Of a DNA stretch of 36,929 nt, positions 16,092 through 25,009 are shown piece by piece. The position numbers and the translations under genes are program-made. The DNA comes from Deltaproteobacteria bacterium (GTDB taxonomy: Bacteria; Desulfobacterota; Desulfarculia; Adiutricales; Adiutricaceae). The stretch is taken from NCBI GenBank assembly GCA_031273455.1, contig JAISRZ010000142.1:1-36929 (forward strand). Direction: 5' to 3'. The first letter of the stretch is position 1; every line of letters starts with the position of its first letter. Under the pieces are notes generated by a model. That model saw only the letters and a list, made by a program, of their open reading frames with translations, had not been told where the DNA came from and did no database searches.

Positions 16092-19000
16092 TTAACTTTC
16101 TTCTTCAACGCTATTGTCAGAATTAGAACTCTGGGCGGGAGTCTGGCTTAGGCCGCCACTTACAGTTCCACTAGAGCCATCTGAGCCGCCTTGTCCAGAG
16201 GTCTGGGTTAGGCCGCCACTTTTGGCGCCAATGGGACCGGTCATGATCCCTTGACCAAAGGAGTAAAAAACGCCATCAGATATCACATCATTGACGCTTT
16301 CGTTGTAAAGAGCGAGGTCTATTAAGGCGGCTTCCACGCTAGCGTAAGCCGCCACGTCATTATCGGACGCGTCCATGGCCACTGATTTAGACTCAAAATT
16401 GGCTAGGGAGATAGTTGGGCTAGCGCCCAGGTTAACAGCGTTAGTCGCCTGAGAGCCCACCGTGTTGGAGGCCGAGCTTGACGATTCTTGCTTAATGGAC
16501 TCTTCAGCCTGGAACCGCGCCATGGCCTCCGCCTCAGCTTGGGCCAAAGCCTCCGCCTCAGCTTGGGCCAAAGCCTCCGCCGCGGCTTGGGCCTCAGCCT
16601 CTAACCTGGCGGCGGTCTCAATTCTCTCGTTGATGACAGTTTGGGGATCTGCGCCACTAATGATGGCTTCGGTAAGTCCTTGGTCGCTTAACTGGGCGGC
16701 GTTAAGGGATCTAGACCCAGTCACTTCTGTATCGCTATATCCTCCATTCATAGTGTTTATGTTATAACCGACCTCGTTCGCGGCGTTCCAGTAACTATTG
16801 AAAACTCCGCCATTACCTTCAGCAGAGGCCACCAAGCCTCCAGCCAAAGCGCCGATGAACGCGTCAGGGGTTAACACGGCCAAACCAGTGGCGTAGGAAT
16901 CACGAATAGTTGAGTCAAATAATTTACCAACTAATCCGCCTACTTTAGATGGGCCTGTTGCTGTTCCGGTCGCGTAGGAACCGGTGACGCTAGAGTAATG
17001 CAGAACTCCAACCAATCCTCCCACATAAGTAAGACCAGTCACGGAGCCAGTAGCGTAAGAATTTAAAATAGTTCCATAATTAATTTGTCCAATCAAACCG
17101 CCAACTCCAAAAGCTCCAATATAGTCGCTGACAACATTGCCTGTGGCGTAAGCGTTTTTGACAAGAATAGTCGCAGTGGCCCTACTACCATAAAGATAAC
17201 CAATCAATCCTCCTGTCTTTTGATATGAACCTAAAACATTTCCTGTGGCGTAAACATCTGAAAAAATTATGGTTCCGGTGGTGCTTGCGTTAGCATCACC
17301 TACCAGACCTCCGACAGAATCTAAACCGGTCACAGCGCCTGTGGCGTAAGATTTACTTACAAAATGATTCGAGGTACTGGTAGACGTAATGGATCCGATC
17401 AAACCGCCCGTGCCCATAGTAGCGGAATTAGTAGTTGAAGATTCAACAGCGCCAGTAGCGAAACAATTTTCGATGATATTTTTCTTGCCACTCAATATCC
17501 CAATCAGACCGCCAGCGCCAGATTTAGTTGAGAAAACAGCGCCTGTGGCGTAGGAATCCCTGATTGAGCTGTTTACAACGTTCCCAATCAACCCTCCTAT
17601 GTAACTTGTACCAGCTGGAGGAGTGTTTATATTTGTAACCGCGCCAGTAGCGTGAGATCTTGCGATCGCGCCTAATTCGGGATCAGAAAGGCTACCCATA
17701 TGCCAGAAGCCTACTAACCCACCAACCCATACTGCGCCCTTAACTGAAGCGGTAGAAAATGAGTCCGTTATAGTTGATACAACATTATTTGTGCCAATAA
17801 TACCACCAACAAGACCGCCAACATATTGATATCCTGAAATTATTCCTCCGTCAACATAAGAATTATGTATTGAACTCTTATTATTGCCAATTAAGCTTCC
17901 AACATAAGTATTATTTGAGCTAATGTTAGGATTTATAAGACCGATATCACGGATTATAGTATTTATTTCAGAAGCTCCGAACAAGCCAACGTTATCTGAA
18001 GTCGCGGAAATTGCAAGATTACTTATGGTATGCCCGAGGCCAGTGAATATACTGCCCTCTTTCAAGTTCGCGACTACAGCGCCGCTAAACGCGCCTTCGC
18101 TTGACAGATCAAGGTCACGAGCTAAAGCGTAGTTTCTTTTTAAACCATTTATATTCTGTAAGTCATTTAGCGAACCAATTAGAGTATATAGGTGATCACT
18201 ATCAGCGCCACCAATATATAAAGAGCCGCCAGAGCCTGTAAAATTGATACTGCCATATATTACGCCGCTGGGGGTCTGTTTGGCGACAGGGTACCCTGTC
18301 GCGGGGTCGATGACCGTCCCGCTGTAGCTAGCTTTAGTGCGGATGTTATAATCCCGGCCTGGGAGTAGGTAAAGCGCGCCGTTCCCGTTGACGTTTATGG
18401 CGTTATTGATGTTAATGTCACGCCCAGCCTTAAGGGTTAGGGAATTAGCGGAATTCCAGGCTATAATGTCATTAATGATAATGTCGATATCGGCCTGTAA
18501 CACAACATTGCCGTTATTCAGATTGGCGCTCACAGTCGCGCCGGAATTTACGCCACCACCAGAGGTGATGGTAATGTAGTCGGGATCAATGAGCCAAGTT
18601 CCGCTCGCTCCTTGGGAGGCTTTGGTGGTTATCACCGCGTCGTCCGCTATCTTCACCTTTACGCCGCTGGTCTCAATAAAGCCGCCATCGCCGCCTGAGG
18701 GGGCGGAGGCGTCCAAGGTTCCAGCGATGTTAGCCACGCCTCCGTGGGCGTAGACTTCAATGTCGCCGCTTAGACCATTAAGGGTTCGCGCGGCGATTAA
18801 ACCGCCGGTGTTCACTTGGGAGTCAACCAAAGCGTCAGCCGCCTTGGCCGTGAGGATAACCCGACCGCCATCGGCGATAATGGCGTTTTTGGTCTCCACT
18901 AGGGCGTTAAGAGACCCCTCGTCCAGGCTAACATCGATCAAGGAGTCACCATTGAAGTTAAGGGAGACTTTTTGGGCTCCGTTTAACGAAACAACGCCGC

Positions 19001-19559
19001 GCTCGGCTAAGATCACGCCCTCATTTTGGACCCGCTCGCCTAAAAGGGCAATGTATCCACCGTCAGCGGCCTTAAGAGTGCCCATGTTGACGACTTGTCC
19101 GCCAGGTTGACCCCGGAAGACAAAGTTGTCGGCCAGAAAATCGTTGTCCGTGATATCCAAGGTGGAAGCCACCAGGCCACCCACGTTGACGCTGGCTCCC
19201 TTGCCAAAAAAAACGCCATTGGAGTTGATCAGAAAGACCTTACCATTGGCGTTGAGCGCGCCTTCAATGACGCTTTTTTCATTGCCGATAACTCGGTTCA
19301 GGGCTATGGCATTAGTTGAAGGCTGTTTGAAATTTACCGTTTCGTGACTGGCGATGGAAAAGCCCTTCCAATTGATCGCGACCTTTTGGCTGGCTTGGTT
19401 GATGTCGGTCACGCTTCCCTTTTGAGTGACGGTGGCCGAGCCTTTAGTCACCGAACCCCCGGTTGGGGCGGCTAAGGCTGGAAAAGGAAAGGCCAGGAGA
19501 AGAATAAGGAACCGGCCTATCCACGGAAAAACGTCAGATAATTTACTTTTTCTTAGCAT
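16092..19559 (-). CDS. TpsA-like secreted exoprotein: haemagglutination-activity domain plus GLUG repeats
   Basis: A signal peptide (about 1-30, ending ALAAPTGG) is followed by the two-partner-secretion domain (PF05860): NQASQKVAINWKGFSI, then VFLINSNGVFFGKGA and VNVGGLVAST. From about residue 550 to 890 there are about 11 GLUG units (PF07581) of the form VGGLVG...SYATGxV, expected to form a beta-helix. An Ala/Glu/Gln-rich segment, AEALAQAE repeated, and a Gly/Ser/Gln-rich tail close the 1155-residue protein. It should be exported through an outer-membrane TpsB pore, but no TpsB gene is in the window, and there is no C-terminal barrel. GGTGG precedes the ATG. Probably an adhesin or surface-coat protein; the target is unknown. 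Confidence 0.88.
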   Translation of the reverse strand: MLRKSKLSDVFPWIGRFLILLLAFPFPALAAPTGGSVTKGSATVTQKGSVTDINQASQKVAINWKGFSIASHETVNFKQPSTNAIALNRVIGNEKSVIEGALNANGKVFLINSNGVFFGKGASVNVGGLVASTLDITDNDFLADNFVFRGQPGGQVVNMGTLKAADGGYIALLGERVQNEGVILAERGVVSLNGAQKVSLNFNGDSLIDVSLDEGSLNALVETKNAIIADGGRVILTAKAADALVDSQVNTGGLIAARTLNGLSGDIEVYAHGGVANIAGTLDASAPSGGDGGFIETSGVKVKIADDAVITTKASQGASGTWLIDPDYITITSGGGVNSGATVSANLNNGNVVLQADIDIIINDIIAWNSANSLTLKAGRDININNAINVNGNGALYLLPGRDYNIRTKASYSGTVIDPATGYPVAKQTPSGVIYGSINFTGSGGSLYIGGADSDHLYTLIGSLNDLQNINGLKRNYALARDLDLSSEGAFSGAVVANLKEGSIFTGLGHTISNLAISATSDNVGLFGASEINTIIRDIGLINPNISSNNTYVGSLIGNNKSSIHNSYVDGGIISGYQYVGGLVGGIIGTNNVVSTITDSFSTASVKGAVWVGGLVGFWHMGSLSDPELGAIARSHATGAVTNINTPPAGTSYIGGLIGNVVNSSIRDSYATGAVFSTKSGAGGLIGILSGKKNIIENCFATGAVESSTTNSATMGTGGLIGSITSTSTSNHFVSKSYATGAVTGLDSVGGLVGDANASTTGTIIFSDVYATGNVLGSYQKTGGLIGYLYGSRATATILVKNAYATGNVVSDYIGAFGVGGLIGQINYGTILNSYATGSVTGLTYVGGLVGVLHYSSVTGSYATGTATGPSKVGGLVGKLFDSTIRDSYATGLAVLTPDAFIGALAGGLVASAEGNGGVFNSYWNAANEVGYNINTMNGGYSDTEVTGSRSLNAAQLSDQGLTEAIISGADPQTVINERIETAARLEAEAQAAAEALAQAEAEALAQAEAEAMARFQAEESIKQESSSSASNTVGSQATNAVNLGASPTISLANFESKSVAMDASDNDVAAYASVEAALIDLALYNESVNDVISDGVFYSFGQGIMTGPIGAKSGGLTQTSGQGGSDGSSGTVSGGLSQTPAQSSNSDNSVEEES
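16525..16596 (-). repeat. 24-bp in-frame repeat encoding AEALAQAE
   Basis: Two identical 24-bp units (16525-16548 and 16549-16572) and a third degenerate one encode an 8-residue Ala/Glu/Gln repeat in the TpsA-like protein. The period is a multiple of three, so copy changes alter length without breaking the frame. Confidence 0.8.
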
Positions 19560-19605
19560 GCGCCACCAAAAATCCTTATAGAGGAGCGAACATTACAGTG
19601 AATAA

Positions 19606-19646
19606 CCTAGCCCATCCTTAATGAAAAGGAAGAGCTAGGCGTTTTT
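19606..19646 (+). terminator. Hairpin between the ModA-like and TpsA-like genes
   Basis: CCTAGC pairs with GCTAGG and an inner TCCTT with AAGGA; on the plus strand GTTTTTA follows. The genes on both sides are on the minus strand, where the tail is only TTATTC, so it could be a weak terminator after the ModA-like gene or block antisense transcription. Confidence 0.5.
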
Positions 19647-19687
19647 ATTGTATTTGATAGAAAAAGGGATAATATGATACGCTAATA

Positions 19688-20578
19688 CTATTTTTTGTTT
19701 TTTGAATTGGAGGGAATAGAATAACAGTAATCTGTTATTATAATGTTTTGAGCGTCAGGGTCAGTCATAAGCCAACTCAAGAAGGCCTCAGCGCCAGCTG
19801 TGGACGCCGCTCCATGTCGTGAAGATAGCACTATCGCGGCTTGGGTCAATGGATCGTAATAGCTTTGGTCCACGATCCAAGATTTAGTTGAAGGAGCTGA
19901 GCCGCATATCTCGGAAAGAGCGATAAATCCAGCGGGGAAACTAGCTCCCCCACTGGCTACTTTAGAGTAAGCGGCTCCGATGTCCGGCTCAACATCAACG
20001 TTGGCGGTGTTCATGTCTCCGTTAGGCAGTACGTACTGCCGATCCACGTTAATAGCGGGGTCACTCAATACCTCTTTAGCCGCGGCCCCGTAGGGGGCGT
20101 TGACTGTGTCAGCCACCACCAATTGACCCGCAAACGTATGGGCGGTTAAAAGATTCACTGCGGTTGTCGTATCGGGCCCAACTATTAGTCCTCCCGGATC
20201 ATTAGCGTATAACGCCAATTGGCCGTTGGCGTAGTTTGTAACGTTATCGGCGACGGGAGCGTAGCCGCCTGTCTTAAGCTCTATGGGCGCCGCTGTGTTG
20301 GCGGCTAGGAAGAGGTCATAAGGAGAATTCCCAACGCCGGCGGTTTCAATTTCCTTCAGGAAATTACCGGTGGCTCCGATATTAACCGTTAAATTAAGGG
20401 CGCCTGGGTATTGCTCGTTGTAGAGATTCACCAAGTCGTAAATAGGCTTCTGAAAGTTCGCAGCCACAGCGAGCTGGACTTGAGTAGACTGGGCGGTAAT
20501 TTTAGACCAAATAGCCCAGGAACCTACTAGAAGAATAGCAAGAAAGACAATGCTATTCCTTAAAGTTATTTTTATCAT
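19688..20578 (-). CDS. ModA-like molybdate/tungstate-type periplasmic binding protein, orphan
   Basis: The 296-residue protein begins with a membrane/signal segment (about 8-27), then VQLAVAANFQKPIYDLV, matching the ModA opening 'L-x-VAAAxSL'. NIGATGNFLKEI corresponds to the oxyanion-binding 'GASGxLxxQI', and SPYDLFLAANTAAP to the 'DVFxSAD' segment; APYGAAAKEVL and a C-terminal AFLSWLMTDPDAQ complete the pattern. Ligand residues cannot be assigned by eye. A near-perfect AAGGAG lies 8 nt before the ATG. No modB/modC is nearby; the next gene on the same strand is the TpsA-like exoprotein 128 bp away. Either an orphan receptor for a distant ABC transporter or a repurposed surface/periplasmic protein. 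Confidence 0.85.
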   Translation of the reverse strand: MIKITLRNSIVFLAILLVGSWAIWSKITAQSTQVQLAVAANFQKPIYDLVNLYNEQYPGALNLTVNIGATGNFLKEIETAGVGNSPYDLFLAANTAAPIELKTGGYAPVADNVTNYANGQLALYANDPGGLIVGPDTTTAVNLLTAHTFAGQLVVADTVNAPYGAAAKEVLSDPAINVDRQYVLPNGDMNTANVDVEPDIGAAYSKVASGGASFPAGFIALSEICGSAPSTKSWIVDQSYYDPLTQAAIVLSSRHGAASTAGAEAFLSWLMTDPDAQNIIITDYCYSIPSNSKNKK

Positions 20579-20787
20579 GAATTTACTCCTTGATAAAAAT
20601 TGAAAATAGACTATAGTTAGAAATAACTACAGTTTTAAATAACTAAATACATAAAAAATTAAGAAATCTGATTAGGTTAATCAGTTCATAATGAAGCCTA
20701 TTAACCTCCTTTCAACGCGGTTTTGAGCCCTAGGCCTAGCCTAAAAACGAAACTCATATCAATATTTGGTTCTCAAAGCGGGGTCGA

Positions 20788-21060
20788 GCGACTAAGGTCA
20801 CCCTTGATATTGACCTCATCGCGGTCTACTCCCGAGACGGTCATTTCCTCTTAATCTTCCCGCTCTTACCACCAACAGTCGACACCAACCAGCACTAAAG
20901 CACTGTGTGAGAATTGATTGGTCTAAAGAGGGCTCAGGCCCGATTACGGGATCTATTTCTTTAATCTCAGGGTCTTAATGACGCGACTCTGGGTTCGGGT
21001 CTAGCGGTATGACCTTCCCGCGTGGCAATGCCAATGTTCAGGACACCTGGTGGCGGTAAT
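20788..21060 (+). pseudogene. Possible decayed DDE transposase (IS1380-like)
   Basis: A plus-strand frame reads ATKVTLDIDLIAVYSRDGH, similar to the 'TLDID' strand that carries the first catalytic Asp of IS1380/IS4-type transposases. About 220 bp later another frame reads PRGNANVQDTWWR, like the 'LRPGNA' motif of the same group, followed by RIVVKER. Stops and frameshifts separate them. The order and spacing fit, but the evidence is two short motifs read by eye. Confidence 0.3.
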
Positions 21061-21455
21061 CGCCTCTGGGCCATAGCCGGATCGTTGTCAAAGAAAGATA
21101 AACGCTAAAAGAATGGTTTAAAAGCTCTTTTTAAACTGTTATTTGAAAAATGCTTTAAAAAACAAAACAAAACCATTCAATTAAAACACCTAACCAAAAC
21201 CGCCAAGCCTCCGTCTAGACTGGCCAGGACTCTTAACGTGGTTAATAGCCAAGGCCAAAGATTCGTTATTCCCTAAAAGCGACCACCCTAATCAGAAAGC
21301 GCGTCCAAAACGTTAATAGGCTTTTGTCCTGACCTCGCCTCCAAAAAGAGACGGGCGACTTCTTCGATAAATGTGGCGTCACTCTCTCAGTCCAACCATC
21401 TTGACTGTCCTTGTTAGTCCACTATGAGTCGAGTCGGGCTATTCGGAAATTGGCC

Positions 21456-21580
21456 AGCCAATATTGGCTTAGAAACGAACAATTGTTGACCAAGCTTAAT
21501 TTAAACCCGCTCTCATTCGCGGATTTCTTTGATTTAAACAATCCGCGCCTTTTCAAATCCAATCTTAGATCTTTAAGCTA
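21456..21580. repeat. Duplicated hairpin element, copy A
   Basis: Starts with the perfect 14-bp palindrome AGCCAATATTGGCT (21456-21469); about 50 bp later GCGGATT (21519-21525) and AATCCGC (21540-21546) flank TTTGATTTAAAC, then GCGCCT. The same ordered elements recur about 493 bp downstream. Confidence 0.75.
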
Positions 21581-21948
21581 ATATACGAGTTGACATATGA
21601 GCGCGAAAACAATTAATTCTTTTTTAAATAGGAATTTGTTAAAATTATATGACAAATTATTAACATTATTTATTTTAACATGGCCAAGCGGAGGGGACGC
21701 TATTTTTTAATATCTTCACGTGCATTTTGGTTTAGGTTTACAATAACCAATTCGGTCGGATATGTCAATAGCCTCCATGAAATAAATCTAAAAACATGTT
21801 CGGTCTGGCTAGAGAATTGATAACCTAAAATTGCGGTATAAAATAACAACCTTTTATTAACTATTTAATGTATTAAAAAAATGATTTAGTGAATAATTAT
21901 TCTTATTAAATGATTTTATTGTATTCATAAGTTTTACGGCTCCTACCC

Positions 21949-22075
21949 AGCCAATATTGGCTTGAAGGCGATTATTTTTTGATGAGGCTTATTTAAAATG
22001 GCCTAGATTGGCGAATTTCCTTGATTTAAACAATCCGCGCCTATTTTTGTCCATCATTAGATTTTTAGATTTTTA
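21949..22075. repeat. Duplicated hairpin element, copy B
   Basis: Repeats the palindrome AGCCAATATTGGCT (21949-21962) and the stretch TTGATTTAAACAATCCGCGC (22021-22040), with GCGAATT replacing GCGGATT in the left arm. Sequence between the conserved parts has drifted, so conservation is concentrated in the palindrome and the hairpin. Confidence 0.75.
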
Positions 22076-22604
22076 ACCTATCATAAGATTTAGGCTATAA
22101 GAGTGAACAAAATTAATACCATTCAAAATTGAGTTATCTAAAAACATACAACTAATGGTTGCATTTTCCTGCTTGAACATTACCAATTTGAGTCGTATCG
22201 CTTTTTTAAATTAGTTTAAACATGTATCGTGGTTTTTAGTAATGTACATCGCTCGCGACAATTTGTCAAGATTTAATTTCATACATCAGACATTATTTCT
22301 TCTATCTTCCGGGATAATTTTTCCTCTGATTTAAGTTATTTAATTATAACTTTTTTATCAATGTTTTTACGTCTTATAGTAACGTTTTAGAAAATAATTC
22401 GGCTTATAAATTTATTTTTACTTTATTCATATGTTATAAACTTGATTATATCTATAAAATATTTAATTTATTGCTGACAACTCTAGGTTAAAAGCATAAA
22501 ACAGTAAAAATATATAGATAAACTAAAGTGGAACAAAAGTAACGAAAAGAAATCAAGACCCTATTTTTTTCGATAATTTTTCCAGGTTAGGGCAGTTCTT
22601 AAGA

Positions 22605-22627
22605 TCCCCTCTGGGGAGTTTTTTTGA
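22605..22627 (+). terminator. Rho-independent-type terminator with no gene upstream
   Basis: TCCCC-TCT-GGGGA followed by a run of eight T on the plus strand. The nearest gene in that direction is more than 2 kb away and on the other strand, so it may end a small transcript or be left over from a lost gene. Confidence 0.55.
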
Positions 22628-23078
22628 GAAAGCCCAATTGGAGACGTGGTTGGGGGGGATTCAGTGTGGTTGGCGGGGGATTCAGAGCCCCCAACGGGAC
22701 TAAAGGCCTTACGAGACTTTTGGCGACAACAAAACGCTTAATCCCCTCGCGCGCCCTTTAACGTATTCGGAAAAGCCTATAGATAGTAGTGAATCGAGAA
22801 AACAATCGGTTATTGGGCCGAGGTCGTGGCGGAAAGGGGGGCGTGGCTGAGGGTGGAGTGGAAAATAGACGCGAGTCAGCTCGGCCAAATTATTTTGGTT
22901 GGTGTTTTTTGGTTGGAACCAGCTCTCATGGGGTGGCGAGAATATCGTTTAGGTGGAGATAGAGACGACAATGAGGTTAAATTTCCCCATTTCGCTCTTT
23001 ATGGCCGCCTTAACGAAGTCCAGTTCGAAGGGCGTGAGGGGGGACACGCCCGAAATTGAGGGGCCCTAGCCGCCACCC
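22628..23078. other. Spacer with G-rich direct repeat and a doubtful 77-codon frame
   Basis: GTGGTTGGGGGGGATTCAG (22646-22664) is repeated almost exactly at 22666-22685, with GGGGG/CCCCC able to fold after it. A GTG-initiated frame, 22826-23059, is open for 77 codons but has no convincing RBS and no recognisable features. Confidence 0.4.
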
Positions 23079-23628
23079 GAGCCTATTCAGACTCTTCCCG
23101 AGCCTATCCAGACTGTCCCCGAGCTTATCCAGACTGTCCCCGAGCCTATCCAGACTGTCCTCAAGCCCATTCAGAATACCACCCGAGCCTATCGAGAATG
23201 TCCCCAAGCCCATTCAGAATGCCACCCGAGCCTATCGAGAATGCCACCCGAGCCTATCGAGAATGTCCCAAGCTCATTCAGAATGCCACCCGAGCCTATC
23301 GAGAATGCCACCCGAGCCTATCGAGAATGTCCCCGAGCCTATCGAGACTCTTCCCGAGCCTATCGAACGTCCCCGAGCCTATTCAGAATGTCCCCAAGCC
23401 CATTAGAATGCCACCCGAGCCTATCGAGACTGTCACCGAGCCTATCCAGACTGATCCCCGAGCCTATTCAAACTGTCCCCGAGCCTATTCAGAATGTCCC
23501 CAAGCCCATTCAGAATGCCACCCGAGCCTATCGAGAATGTCCCCGAGCCTATCAAGACTGTCCTCGAGCCTATCCAGAATGTCCTCAAGCCTATCCAGAA
23601 TGTCCTCAAGCCTATTCAGACTGTCCCC
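23079..23628. repeat. Minisatellite of about 26 units of 21/22 bp
   Basis: Units have the form GAGCCTATCCAGACTGTCCCC (21 bp, here with the variable part in the last 12 bases) alternating with 22-bp units ending in GCCACCC and with units beginning AAGCCC; a few are 19 or 20 bp. On the plus strand every frame stays open: one reads EPIQTVP, the next RAYRECP, the third PSLSRMS. On the minus strand the 21-bp units read as GDSLDRL/EDILDRL heptads, a coiled-coil pattern, but the 22-bp units introduce TAG stops. There are no unique spacers, so it is not CRISPR. Copy number and mixed lengths point to slippage and conversion. Confidence 0.88.
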
Positions 23629-23706
23629 GCGCTTGAACCGGATCTGACCGAGCCTTTACCAGTTCCCCTAGAGGCGGTCCAGGTTCCCGAGGAAACTAAA
23701 CCTTAA
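23494..23706 (+). pseudogene. Open tail of a proline-rich repeat frame
   Basis: The last repeat units in the EPIQxV frame run on into a non-repeat end, EPDLTEPLPVPLEAVQVPEE, before TAA at 23704-23706. Upstream the same frame changes at each 22-bp unit, and at the array start it is closed by a TAG with no start codon and no RBS. This looks like the 3' end of a former gene for a Pro/Glu-rich repeat protein whose array has lost its phase. An active gene with programmed or variable frame is possible but less likely. Confidence 0.35.
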
Positions 23707-24657
23707 GCCTCTACCAAAACCCCGCCCAGTTAGAAAAGCTCCCTCTAAAACCCCAAGAACTAAAGGATTAGAGAGCTGGGCTCAGGGGATCGCCAGAACA
23801 GGAGTGGAGTAAAACCTAGGCGATACGTTAGTCAACGCGGGAACTGACCAGATTAGCCCGGTCCAATATGGTAGTTTATCCCTTGGAGTTGAAGTTTAAG
23901 GAAGAGCGGCCAGCCTAAAAAAGGCTTTCGTCAGCCTGGATAACAGTCGATTATGGCCTCAATCAATTAGGATCGCTAAAATCATCTGAGTTCTTGGCCA
24001 TTGAAAGGGCCGCCTTAATGGGCGGTTTAGTCGTTAGGAATTTTCCTTTAAACCACCTCACTGGATTGACGCGGTTATTTCTCTTAATTTTAGCCCAGTC
24101 CAATAACTTTAGCTTGGGGTCGGTCAAGTTAAATTAATCCCCAGGGGTTTATCGAGCCGCTCCCAACAACCCGGTAAGGCCCCAAAAAACCGACTTACCC
24201 CCCCGGATTGATCTTCATGGCTCACCTCAAGTGGGCGAGAGAGGCCTTAGCTCTTAGCGGCGGGAAGCGCAAGTTGGCGGCTGGTGTGGGCTTATAGGAT
24301 ACTATTTTAGATCTATTCCTATCGCTTACGACCTTAAAGGCCAGGGAAACGCCGAAAAATTACTTAAGCCCTTAGTGGAACGCCTCATTAATATTATGGG
24401 GCCGCGAGCAGTAGAGGATGCCAGGCGTACGGTTGTTGGCTTAAGCTTAAAGAGAAGACACCGTGATTTAAGGCCGTTTTTAAAGGTATTTAGGGTGAAA
24501 GTTTAGGCGGGGCCATTTTAAAGTTAAGCTATCTGGGGAATAATAGGCTCAATAATGGCCTCAACATCCCTGGCGATAAGGTTAAGAACGCTCTTACCAG
24601 GGCCTTAGGCTTTAGGGCGTCATAAATCCTCTTTAAGGCCCTCAAGGGTGGTCTTGA
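23707..24657. other. About 950 bp of gene debris
   Basis: Short open segments in different frames with stops between them. Two are readable: a nuclease-like piece at 23836-23915 and a segment at 24318-24506 reading LKPLVERLINIMGPRAVEDA and VVGLSLKRRHRDLRPFL before TAG, which has no start codon and no family I can name. Confidence 0.45.
23836..23915 (+). pseudogene. PD-(D/E)XK nuclease motif relic
   Basis: The frame containing ATG 23868-23870 reads NMVVYPLELKFKEERPA and then stops; V-Y-P-L-E-L-K-F matches the E-x-K strand of the PDDEXK_9-type proteins at both 1-1287 and 25010-27061. The fragment is short and surrounded by broken frames, 1.1 kb beyond the 3' end of the 25010-27061 gene but on the opposite strand. 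Probably a dead copy of the same family. Confidence 0.4.
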
Positions 24658-25004
24658 TAGCCTAAAGCCTAAAAGCCAGATAGCCAGATAGCCTAAAGCC
24701 TAAAAGCCAGATAGCCAGAAAACCTAAAAGCCAGAAAGCCAGAAAACCAGAAAGCCTAAAAGCCAGATAGCCAGATAGCCTAAAGCCTAAAAGCCAGATA
24801 GCCAGAAAACCTAAAAGCCAGAAAGCCAGAAAGCCAGAAAACCAGAAAGCCTAAAAGCCAGATAGCCTAAAAGCCAGATAGCCAGAAAACCAGAAAGCCT
24901 AAAAGCCTAAAAGCCAGAAAACCTAAAAGCCAGATAGCCAGAAAGCCAGATAGCCTGATAGCCAGAAAGCCTAAAAGCCAGATAGCCAGAAAACCAGAAA
25001 ACCT
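24658..25004. repeat. AGCC-based 8-9 bp tandem repeat with 87-bp higher-order unit
   Basis: Units AGCCAGAT, AGCCAGAAA and AGCCTAAA follow each other for about 350 bp. A longer block starting AGATAGCCAGATAGCC at 24678 recurs at 24765, giving an 87-bp higher-order period. The array stops 6 bp short of the stop codon of the AAA-ATPase-like gene (25010). Several frames contain TAA or TAG, so it is not coding as a whole. Confidence 0.88.
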
Positions 25005-25009
25005 AGAGC

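Larger units (their letters stand above)
20579..22604. other. About 2.0 kb without an intact gene
   Basis: All frames are broken. The left part (20.78-21.1 kb) contains transposase-like fragments, the middle and right are strongly AT-rich and contain a duplicated hairpin element (listed separately). No RNA gene was recognised. Confidence 0.55.

Noticed and set aside
23079..23628. CRISPR array
   Set aside because: Units are contiguous 21/22-bp variants of each other with no unique spacers, and no cas genes are near.
23198..23647. 149-residue protein across the minisatellite
   Set aside because: It is only one of three equally open frames created by unit-length changes, with no RBS.
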